From Trifolium pratense (taxonomy: Eukaryota; Streptophyta; Magnoliopsida; Fabales; Fabaceae): a DNA stretch of 64,000 nt. This document shows positions 56,401 to 64,000 of this stretch, piece after piece. The stretch lies in the NCBI RefSeq assembly GCF_020283565.1, contig NC_060060.1, forward strand, positions 27,900,001 through 27,964,000, read 5' to 3'. The first letter of the stretch is position 1, and every line of letters starts with the position of its first letter. A program made the position numbers and the translations under genes. A model generated the notes under the pieces. It searched no databases. It was not told the DNA's origin and saw nothing but the letters and a program-made list of their open reading frames with translations.

Positions 56401-59251
56401 TTACAAAAGTAACTTTGACTTAGCATACAGGATTGTATTTATAGCCTTCAATGCTAACTATCCACTAAGTAGTATAAGTGCCAGCTCAGCACATACTGTA
56501 TAAGCTATCAGTATACTATACACACTTACATACATATCAACTAGTGTTAGTATATTCAATATTACCTTACCTAAATACAAATTTCTTTATGATAAGCATA
56601 ATTAAAATGAAAATTGTGAGTTGCAGGCAAAAACAGAGGAGTTGGTGACAGCTGATGTTTCGAAGGTTAGAGGATGGAGAGATGATGATCCAACTGTTTT
56701 TGAAATGACCATTGCTGTAAGATTACAAGGCGATTTCCAAATAACAAATGGCTATGGGTCTAGAAAGGCTGCACAGGTTATGAAGGTAACAGACACAAAG
56801 CCATTATAAATCCCATAAGTTTTTATTATGTTTTTTCCACAATCTGTGCTTTTCACCCTTTTATATTAAAAATGATATTTGGCAACTAACAAGTTATATT
56901 GTCCTTATTTGGTGTGGTGTTCATTTTCAAGGACCATTGGAGCAGTTTTATAATTGAAGATGATTTCAAGTTCATAGCCAGTAATGGACTAAATGCAGTT
57001 AGAATTCCTGTTGGTTGGTGGATAGCAAGTGACCCAACTCCACCGTGGCCTTATGTTGGAGGTTCCTTGCACTCACTAGACAATGCTTTCTTATGGGCAC
57101 AGTACGTCCATTTACTAAATATACTTCTTTTCTTGTATTTTTAAATAACAAACCACTATTTTTGTTCTTTTTACAAGTGTAATTCGTGCTTAGAATTTTT
57201 TTTTTTAAAACTCGATATCCGGTCTTAGGACCGAGTAATTCGATAGGACCAATTTCACTGCCCACTTGCGGGAGTTTCATTTAAAGTCAGAGTTTTTTTT
57301 TTTTTTTCTTCTGTATGGACTAGTCCAACGAAATTGACATCAGATGAAATCAAACCAAAAACCTTAAGAAGAGCATAGACCCAAGCCAACACAATTACTA
57401 TTGCAATTCGTGCTTAGATTGTTATTCTTTACCTGTACAAAAATTCAAACACCCTTGTAGTTTGTAATTTTATAAATAAAATTGAACAATAAAAAATAGG
57501 ATTAAATTTATCTAAAATAGATTTGAGAATTAAAATTATATTCTCCGGTGGCATTTTTGGTGGGCTAGGCAAAAACAACTCTAGCTTTAAATGGAGCTCC
57601 CCGTAAGTGGACAGTGAGATTGATCCCCTTGAATTAATCGGTTCTATGGCCGGATACTGAGTTTTCAAAAATTAAAAAAATAAAAATAAATTATGATTGT
57701 GGTCTTTGAAAATACACAATTGAAAAATTATCATTAAAAGTATATTTTTTGGGTTACTATAATATTGGTACGAAGTTTTCACTGTCATCGTCATGACTAA
57801 TCTCTATCGGGGAACCTGTGGAGCATACAAGGTGTTTCTCCCCTCCCAACCGAATTCTTTCCATACGTATGAGTTAGAAATCGAACCCCTAATCACATGT
57901 TTAAGAGGACCAAGACCCATAACACTTGAACCAAGGTAAAAGTAAATATTTTAATTAGATAGTAGATTGATGTGTGAGGTTATGAAATTTTAAATTTTGA
58001 ATTGAAGATTTGAAAGAATATGGCTGAAATCATCTAATGCAGTTATAATACAACCATGCACATGATTGAAGATGTAGAGACCATTTGAAACTATGGTTGC
58101 TACCAATTTTAGTTTCTAAGATGCAAACGATGAATTCATATTGCACCTTAACATTACAAGTAACTTATAAATAATTTATTTGCAGTAAATATGGAATAAA
58201 AATCATTATTGATCTTCATGCTGCTCCTGGCTCTCAAAACGGCTTTCAACATAGTTCTTCAAGAGATGGATCACAAGAATGGGGAAAATCAGATGAAAAC
58301 ATCGAACAAACTGTCGATGTTATAAGCTTCCTAACTGCAAGGTTAATATATATAGTATTTAATTTGTACACGGTTTCATAATCCACACACATTATATAAT
58401 GCAAATTGTAGTGCAGTATCGTTGCAGAGGCTACCACAAAAGTAATATTGCGGCCACAATTACAGATACTATATATATTTCTATGTTTTGCAGGTATGTA
58501 AAAAACCCAAGCCTATATGCAATTGAGCTCATAAATGAGCCCTTATCTCCAGGTGTGACATTAGAGAGCTTGAACAAGTACTACAAGGCTGGTTATGATG
58601 CAGTGCGTAAACATTCCAGCACTACTTATGTGGTAATGTCAAATAGGCTAGGACCCTCAGAGCCCAAAGAACTATTTCCTCTTGCCAATGGCCTTATGAG
58701 ATGTGTCATTGATGTCCACTACTACAACATTTTTAATGATTTGTTTGAAAACATGACTGCCCAACAAAACATTGATTTTATTTACAACAATCGCTCATCA
58801 GAGTTGAATTTTATTACAACATCAAATGGTCCTCTTACTTTTGTTGGTAAGTCCTATTTTCCATATGAATTGTTTTTACACTGTTTAGTATTAACAACGA
58901 ATTGATACAAGTAGAAAAGGACATGAGCTATTTAAGTAGATAGTCAGTGGTTTGATCATTGTCTCCTGTGTATGAGTAAAAAAAAATAAAAAATTGTTGC
59001 TAATCTCTTTCCACCATACCTTAGGGCACATGTTAATATTTTCTTATTTATATACCTAATTTTGAATAGGTGAATGGGTTTCTGATTGGCGAGTTAAAGA
59101 GGCTACAAAAGAAGACTTTCAAAGATTTGGTAAGTCCCAAATAGACGTTTTCGGTCGAGCGACATTTGGTTGGGCTTACTGGGCTTTTAAGAATGCAAAC
59201 CAACATTGGAGTCTTGAGTGGATGATTAATAATGGTTATATCATGCTTTAG
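50433..59251 (+). CDS. GH5 beta-glucosidase / exo-1,3-beta-glucanase-like with fascin-like domain
   Basis: Eight GT-AG exons join in phase into 505 codons plus TAG: 50433-50624, 50765-50884, 50965-51150, 56627-56785, 56932-57101, 58186-58341, 58494-58846, 59070-59251. The N-terminus is a signal peptide (cleavage near residue 26), so the enzyme enters the secretory pathway. GH5 begins at VNLGGWLVTEGWMKP, is interrupted by a fascin-like beta-trefoil region (about 65-215), and resumes at NGLNAVRIPVGWW. Catalytic acid Glu343 lies in LINEPL and nucleophile Glu447 in VGEWVSDW; HAAPGSQNG and ATFGWAYW are also present. The arrangement matches the plant GH5_14 group (rice GH5BG type), which hydrolyses beta-linked gluco-oligosaccharides. 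No lesion. Intron 3 (5.5 kb) carries an antisense Copia element. AATAAA follows at 59278-59283. Confidence 0.93.
51240..51490. repeat. LTR-like or retroposed segment in GH5 intron 3
   Basis: TGTTAGAAATAACT begins a stretch with 'gttagttagtt' repeats, a TATA-like ctataaataaac (51362-51373) and 'cttgtaaag', resembling a small solo LTR. 'accgtatgtta' occurs at 51239-51249 and 51480-51490. Borders unresolved. Confidence 0.35.
51517..56561 (-). mobile_element. Very young Copia element, antisense in GH5 intron 3
   Basis: LTRs of 207 bp (51517-51723 and 56355-56561) show no difference by my reading. TTACC flanks both ends (51512-51516 and 56562-56566). On the minus strand the 5' LTR ends CAATA and TGGTATCATCGACC follows (Met-tRNA primer site). 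A GAGGGGGGGC purine tract precedes the 3' LTR. The 5045-bp element has one in-frame TGA in Gag. Confidence 0.97.
51749..56245 (-). CDS. Copia Gag-Pol with one in-frame TGA
   Basis: Start ATG 56245. The frame is open to 51749 except for a TGA at 55877-55879, after 122 codons, inside the Gag domain. Order: Copia-type Gag N-terminus (LDENNFLLWSQQV), UBN2 region, RGRGRGRGG linker, zinc knuckle CQICSKPNHDAINC, protease WYPDSGASHHLT, integrase (WHVRLGHAN, HCDLWGP, QSDWGGEF, TVERKHR), Ser/Pro-rich linker, RT ([30 protein letters not shown]), RNase H (DADWATD, SSTEAEY, LADPLTKPL). Every domain downstream of the TGA is present. Translation as written would give only a truncated Gag. Confidence 0.94.
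57195..57665. repeat. Pair of ~100-bp inverted repeats in GH5 intron 5
   Basis: 57195-57300 (cgatatccggtc, tttcactgcccac, gggagtttcatttaaag) is matched in reverse complement by 57568-57665 (ctttaaatggagctcc, gtggacagtgagatt, ggccggatactgag) at moderate identity. About 270 bp separate the arms. Either a MITE with long arms or two opposed copies of one repeat. Confidence 0.55.
57750..57942 (-). mobile_element. SINE-like dispersed repeat in GH5 intron 5
   Basis: On the minus strand it starts TTGGTTCAAGTG, with a box B-like ggggttcgatt at about 57871-57881 and the body phrases 'aattcggttgggaggggag' and 'cacaggttcccc'. A related truncated copy is at 20985-21144. Confidence 0.5.
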
Positions 59252-59419
59252 AAAGTTGTATTTATATGTCCTATAAAAATAAAGTTTGCTTCATCTTAGT
59301 CTTGTGAACTCTACTTCAGTCTTCAGTGTTTGTTTCTTTGTGACAATATTGATTATACATCTGTTAAATTTTAGAGAATTTATGTTCTTCATCTATCATA
59401 GTTTTTTGTTTAAATTCTG
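59252..59419. other. 3' flank of the GH5 gene
   Basis: Contains the polyadenylation signal AATAAA (59278-59283); nothing else recognised. Confidence 0.5.
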
Positions 59420-60130
59420 GGGAGGCATATGTTACACCCCAAATTGTTTAGCGCGCCTCGCAGATTTCTAGCCCTTCCATATTGCTTTGTGCGCCTCCCA
59501 GATTTTTATTTAAAAAAAAAATTGATTAATTGAATTTTAGTTTATTGATTAGGGATAATTTTCAGAGTATTATGTATGGTTAAATGTTTTAGTAGTTAGT
59601 TTTAAACTAAAATCATGCTAAAATCATTTTGATGTGAAATGATTTCAGAGATATGTACTCCAAAACCATTAGATGTACTTAATCATGCCAAAATCATTTT
59701 GTTGTGGAATGGTTTCAGAGGGTTGTACTCCAAAACCATTAGATGTACTTAATAGTTTTTATGTTAATTGTGATAAATTAAATCATAATTACAATACATT
59801 TTTAGTATGTAATTTTAAATTAAAATATGGCTATATAATCATCCAACACAATTAATTTAAAATGGGTTCTTATAGTATATACTTCAAAGGAACAAAAGTA
59901 ATTATTTAATTGGAAATGGGGGGCGCGCTAGAAATCTGGGGGAGGGAAAAAAATCAGGGGGCGTGTTAGAAATTTGGGGAGGAAAAAAAATTGGGGGATG
60001 CGCTAGAAATCTGGGGGAGGAAAAAAAAATTGGGGGCGCGCCAGAAAATATGGGGGCACGCTAGGAAAAAAATGGGGGACGAAAAAAACTGGGAGCACGC
60101 TAAACAATCTGGGGCCGCGTTAAACAATTT
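59420..60130. mobile_element. Repeat-ended element with C-rich left arm and G-rich right arm
   Basis: The left arm (59430-59500) carries 'caaattgtttagcgcgcctc' and 'gcgcctcccagattt'. The right arm carries the reverse complement in several tandem copies. A two-copy ~70-bp tandem repeat (59611-59680 and 59681-59750) with 'aatggtttcag' lies between. No coding frame. Possibly a non-autonomous Mutator- or CACTA-like element with repeated subterminal motifs. Confidence 0.55.
59915..60130. repeat. G-run tandem repeats
   Basis: At least six degenerate units of about 20-40 bp: a G4-G6 run, CGCGCTAGAAATCT or a variant, G4-5, AGG, then A6-9. Runs of four or more G at regular spacing make quadruplex formation on the plus strand possible. 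Confidence 0.8.
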
Positions 60131-60207
60131 TTATTATTTATGTATGGTGTATAAGGAAAAAGCTTATGCACCATAACCACTCCCTCAAAATTAAAGGACC
60201 CTTTAGG

Positions 60208-60566
60208 CTATAAGACCATCTTCAATGGTAGAAACTATTAGATACTTATATATATGTACTTATTAGGTACTATCATTGGAGCAAAACCCATTGAGTACCT
60301 AATAGGTACTGCTTCTCAAATAGGTACCCTCTCTCTCCTCATTATAATATATTTTTGTGGGACCTACTTATATGTAGTGTTATTGATGAGATATAGAGTT
60401 ATTAGTGGGACCGATTTATAACTTTTTAAGAGGTGCTGGGTTGGAGGGATTGACCGATTGAGTACTTATTAGGTACTATTTATTAAAAAATAATAAATGA
60501 GTGATGTGTACACGTGAGACCCAGTTAAGTACTCAAATTTGGGGAGTTCCATCGTGGATGCTCTAA
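60208..60566. mobile_element. MITE with 'accatcttcaatgg' / 'tccatcgtggatgctct' ends
   Basis: The termini resemble a common plant hAT-type MITE. The interior repeats 'cttattaggtact' in both orientations. Flanking duplication not resolved. Confidence 0.5.
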
Positions 60567-60865
60567 AAGGCCTTTGTACTTGTAGTTTTCATCATCCTTT
60601 AACTTTTAAATTAAGCTTAAATGTATTTTTTGTCTCCCTATTTTCAAAACAATGAAGTTTTGATCTCCCTATTTTAAAAACCAATTTTTTGATCCTCCGA
60701 TTTTAATTTTTTCAAAGTTTTGATCCTTCATTCAATTTTTAAGTCAATTTTTCTTATGTAGCTTTGTTACTAATGATGTGGCAGCACCTAGTATACAAAT
60801 TTATTATACATGTCATTACTAATTTTTTTGATTAAATATTTTTCAAAAAATATATAAATTTTTTA
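60567..60865. repeat. Degenerate legume repeat
   Basis: 'ttttgtctccctattttcaa', 'gatctccctattttaaaa' and 'gatgtggcagcacctagtat' phrases, of the same kind as 1530-1735. No gene. Confidence 0.45.
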
Positions 60866-61413
60866 GGGTAAATGACTTTTTACCCCCTGCAAAATTACCC
60901 CTATGCAATTTTTTTTTTCTGGTTGCACCCATGAAAAAAATATTTCTCTCATTTTGCCCCCTGAGTAGACAACTAGACATCTGACTGTGCAAATCTGATG
61001 ACATGACATGTACATGTGGAAAACAATTAATTTATATTTTAATGCCACATGGAAAATATAATTTTTTTTGAAAAAAAATCTTAAACTTTTTCTTGACAGA
61101 AATTTATTTATTTTTAAAATAAAATTCTTTAAAAAATAAATTTTTTTAAGAATTTAATTTTTTATTAATTTCTGTCAAAAAATAATAATATTAATAACAT
61201 TTTAAAAAAATTTAGTTTCCACGTGGCACTAAAAATAAATATTTTTTCCACGTGTACATTTCACATCATATGATTTGCACAGACAGATATCCAGTTGTCC
61301 ATCCAGGGGGAAAAATGAGAGAAAAAAAATTTGCAGGGGTGAACAGATTTTTTTTTTGTGCTAGGGGTAAATGAAAATTCGCTAATTTTGCAGGGATAAA
61401 AAGTCATTTACCC
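60866..61413. mobile_element. 548-bp long-TIR element
   Basis: Left end GGGTAAATGACTTTTTACCC and right end (read inward) GGGTAAATGACTTTTTATCC are nearly identical, and the arms stay similar for most of the element: 'tctcattttgcccc' versus 'ggggaaaaatgaga', 'ctgtgcaaatctgatg' versus 'catatgatttgcacag'. No coding frame. Probably a non-autonomous Mutator-like element; the AT-rich flanks hide the target duplication. Confidence 0.75.
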
Positions 61414-61984
61414 AAAAAATTAATGTGTTCATCATATTTTTCATTGTGTTCATAATCTTTGTTTTTTTGAAAAATACATAGTTGTTCATCATAAAATTGA
61501 TAGGAAAGGCTCAAATGGATGTAAAACCAAGAGATCCATATCTAATTCATGCAAAAAAAAAAAAAAAAAAAAATCAAACTGATCCAAAAAACCCCAACAA
61601 CTCCATATCCAACCTAACACAGAACCAAAAATGGCAAGTCTATAGAGTCGCATATCATCTTCATCGTGTCTATAGTCTCGTCTCTTAAGTCTGATCTAGT
61701 CTCTGCATCATTTCCTCGTGAGAGTCTTGGTATTCTTGTTCCCACATTATTCTACGGTAATGCTTCTCTTGCTCAATACAAAGGTACCCTTCAACCTCTT
61801 CATCATCGATATCAGAGAAACTTCTGATTCATCTTGAGCTGCTGCACTGGTGTCATCTTCGCAATGTTTTTGCTCACACGGTAGATCTTTTGAAGTAGAT
61901 GCTTTGAACTCACTATCTAACAATACAAATGAATTTTTTTTCATGCTCGTTTTCCATTGTATTCAACTCCTCAACCTGTCGATC

Positions 61985-62190
61985 GACGACAAATGGGGCT
62001 TGGGAGCTGTCTACCAAGATGTTGAAGGAGCGGTGGTCGCTGGAGATACGTGGGAGAGGCCTAGCTTTGATGATCCGATCACTCCAGAAGCTTGTGCGGT
62101 CTACCATGCTATTTACTGGCCATCGATTGTTGCTTCAGAGAAGTGATAATTGAGAGCGACAATAGCAGTGTTATCTGCTTGTTGAAAGGG
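61985..62190 (+). pseudogene. LINE RNase H (RVT_3-type) fragment, frameshifted
   Basis: The first frame reads KWGLGAVYQDVEGAVVAGDTW..., the start of a plant LINE-type RNase H domain. A shift near 62130 moves the continuation (CFREVIIESDNSSVICLLKG) to another frame. The conserved acidic residues after REV and ES are visible. No upstream reverse transcriptase. A dead retroposon fragment, not a host gene. Confidence 0.65.
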
Positions 62191-62482
62191 ATCGTTGTAT
62201 GCCCTAATTCTTACATGGGAAATTATATTTTCTTGTGTTCATAATCTTCATCACCATCTTTATTGTGTTCATCATTTTCATCATCTTCGTCAAAATCCCA
62301 AAAAAATTTAAAACACTAGTGTCAAAATCAACCAAGTCAAACAAATCAAAATCATCTTCCATAAACCTAAAATATATATCATCTCAAAATATTAAAATCC
62401 CTAAATTCTCAATATAATCTAAAATTTCCAAAAAAGTCTTGAAAAACCAGAAAATTTTCCTCCTTTAGGTTCCCTCAAAATT
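62191..62482. other. Intergenic
   Basis: Simple-sequence 'ttcatcatcttc' and A/T-rich DNA; no gene. Confidence 0.35.
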
Positions 62483-62539
62483 ATTATGCATGTAGTTTTT
62501 TGTCAAGTAGCCTAGTGCTAGAATTATGCACGTAGTTTT
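62483..62539. mobile_element. Micro-insertion k: 23-nt SINE head between 17-bp repeats
   Basis: attatgcatgtagtttt (62483-62499) and attatgcacgtagtttt (62523-62539) differ at one base. The insert, TTGTCAAGTAGCCTAGTGCT plus three bases, matches the 5' head of the SINE at 2805 (gtcaggtagtctagtggtta). Confidence 0.55.
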
Positions 62540-63210
62540 AGTCTATGCTATTTAACTCATACTGTATTTGATCTGTTAAAGCTGCATGTCTACAAAAATT
62601 CTAGGATCAAAAGATGCCTTTTTTTTTTATAGGGACAAAAAACAAAATTTGGTAATTTTATAGAAACAAAAATATGGCATTTTAATTTTATAGGGACTAA
62701 AACATGTATGTTTACTTTTAGTTTTTGTTTTTATATAGAACAATCAACAAAGACATTTAGAAATCGAACAAAGAGTTTAAATGATCATTTTATGTAAAGC
62801 TTAAGATGCTTAATTTATAAATAAAATTTTCATTGCAAGAGAAAAATTCAACATCAAATACATTTAAAACAAATGATAATAGTAATAATAATCATACACA
62901 TTTCTAACAAACAAATTTATTAATCTAGTCTTAAAAAAAAATTATTAATCTAAACACTTTTCTTCGTGCCGGTCTTTTTTTATGGAGGTTCGAATAATTT
63001 CGAGGGAATATTATTGTGCTTAATAAAATTATCAATTCATACATAATTACACTCGAGAGAATAAAATATGATTTATTATCATCGATCAAGAGAGAGAAAC
63101 GTATAAAAATTTAGAGAAATTGATTTAGATTCTCTCAAGTATAAATTACACTTGGGAGAATTCATTCCCCCATTTCTAATGTAATTAAATGCACTATATA
63201 AATATGAAAA
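62540..63210. other. Intergenic with micro-insertion f
   Basis: 62600-62720 is a degenerate 'tagggacaaaa' legume repeat. ttattaatcta at 62917-62927 and 62942-62952 flanks the 14-nt insert GTCTTAAAAAAAAA. No gene. Confidence 0.45.
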
Positions 63211-63385
63211 ATGTTAAATGGTGCACCCGGTGTACTGGTTAAGCACATAAATAAGAAAATTTTGTCTTAAAATTCGTGTATTCAATGCATTGAAAGTGTA
63301 AAAAATTGTTTTTATCATTAACTTTATGTTTTATTTCTATTTTGGTATACTTAATAAGTGCATCGGGTGCACTGTTTAATATGAC
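63211..63385. mobile_element. MITE with GTGCACCCGG ends
   Basis: Left 'gttaaatggtgcacccggtg' and right 'catcgggtgcactgtttaat' form imperfect inverted ends. Same family as 35815-35912. Confidence 0.6.
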
Positions 63386-63466
63386 CCTATAAATATAAAA
63401 TACAAAAAAAAATCTAGCTAGCATTTTTTAGATTTTATAATATTTGTGTGTTTTTTGGTCTGATAC

Positions 63467-63779
63467 TCATACAATATGTGGTTGTGGCTTCACTTTTTCA
63501 CATTTACATATGCGCTCAATACACTTAGGAATAAAACGGAATGCGCATAAACTTCTCGGACAACCAGAATCAGTATTACAGTCAATATGTGCTGTAAAAA
63601 AAAATTAAAAAGAGTAAAATTATGTTACTTAATTGAAAATTACATACGAACTAAAATAAGAAAAGGAAATTTAAAACTTAAAAAGGATAAATATATGGCT
63701 TACCATCAATTCCCTTTGAATTAATCAATAGGAAAATAAATAAAATCATAGCATAAAAAAACTTGAAAATTTTAGCCAT
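63467..63779 (-). CDS. Nodule-specific cysteine-rich (NCR) peptide, cationic type
   Basis: Minus-strand exons 63704-63779 and 63467-63591 join in phase into 66 codons plus TGA (63467-63469). Exon 1 is an NCR signal peptide, MAKIFKFFYAMILFIFLLIN..., the same length (76 nt) and split in the same codon as in NCR gene A. The 41-residue mature part has six cysteines spaced C-x5-C-x4-C-x7-C-x4-C-x1-C and 7 Lys/Arg against 4 Asp/Glu. It is therefore cationic, the class for which antibacterial and bacteroid-differentiating activity is known in Medicago. The two NCR genes share AH after the splice and the Cys framework but little else. No lesion. Confidence 0.94.
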
Positions 63780-63844
63780 ATGTCTATGTATATCTCTTTT
63801 CTTGTAACAAATAGAGAATGTTTTTTATTTTATTTTAGTGAATA

Positions 63845-64000
63845 AATGGAATATGATTTGATCAATTTGTAGTGTATGAAGTTTTTTTGACGTTCATTTA
63901 TAGTGTATAAAGTTAATGCTCAACTAAAAATAATTAAATATTCTTAGAAGTTAAAAGAGTTGTAAATAACTCTTTCTAAATTTCGAATCATTATTAAATG
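63845..64000 (-). promoter_or_regulatory. Conserved proximal promoter of NCR gene B, with duplicated TATA region
   Basis: Shares gatttgatca, tagtgtat.aagtt, aatgctca and taaatattctt with the NCR A promoter. tttgtagtgtatgaagtt (63866-63883) and tttatagtgtataaagtt (63897-63914) flank a 13-nt insert TTTTTGACGTTCA. On the minus strand the copy nearer the gene reads CACTACAAA, the farther one CACTATAAA. Confidence 0.6.

Noticed and set aside
60866..61413. Possible small-RNA gene because of long inverted arms
   Set aside because: Both ends match as terminal inverted repeats and the layout is that of a non-autonomous DNA transposon; no miRNA-like precursor could be argued by eye.

Overview
This is a eukaryotic, legume-type window. 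The best clue to the organism is a pair of nodule-specific cysteine-rich (NCR) peptide genes on the minus strand (31030-31450 and 63467-63779). Each has a ~25-residue signal peptide exon, one intron and a short six-cysteine exon. NCR genes of this form belong to inverted-repeat-lacking-clade legumes, so a Medicago-like genome is most likely. DNA is AT-rich with plant splice signals, tRNA-derived SINEs, and Tourist, hAT, Stowaway and Helitron remnants. No database was searched; everything is read from the sequence.

Layout. 1-1170: 3' end of a Copia element. 1171-6230: repeat-rich DNA with a nested MITE cluster and one weak small gene. 6240-11150: a complete 13-exon group 1 sulfate transporter (655 aa). 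13189-13470: a Lys/Glu-rich 93-aa ORF. 15258-19856: young Copia element inside a decayed host reading frame. 21145-22370: old non-coding LTR element. 23042-27319: gag-less Copia element on the minus strand, inserted into the TATA box of a small gene (27398-29865) related to the 13189 ORF; that gene's intron holds a 1.6-kb foldback element. 31030-31450: NCR gene A. 36352-49222: a three-level nest (Tourist MITE, then Ac-type hAT, then a 12-kb Sirevirus with gag, pol and an envelope-like ORF). 50433-59251: 8-exon GH5 beta-glucosidase-type gene whose third intron carries a 5-kb antisense Copia element with apparently identical LTRs. 59420-62190: G-rich repeat block, MITEs, a long-TIR element and a LINE RNase H fragment. 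63467-63779: NCR gene B.

The host genes are independent, with no shared pathway evident. The transporter would import sulfate at the plasma membrane, the GH5 enzyme would act on wall or oligosaccharide glucans in the secretory pathway, and NCR peptides go to symbiosomes of nodule cells. Most of the window is recent transposon traffic: four complete LTR elements differ by 0-2 substitutions between their LTRs.

The observation I find most novel is a set of about eleven micro-insertions. Nine are 13-20 nt, mostly a poly(A) tract with a few bases ending in GTCA or similar; two more are 23 and 27 nt. All are flanked by 11-18-bp direct repeats, like extremely 5'-truncated retroposons. One of them duplicated the TATA region of NCR gene B.
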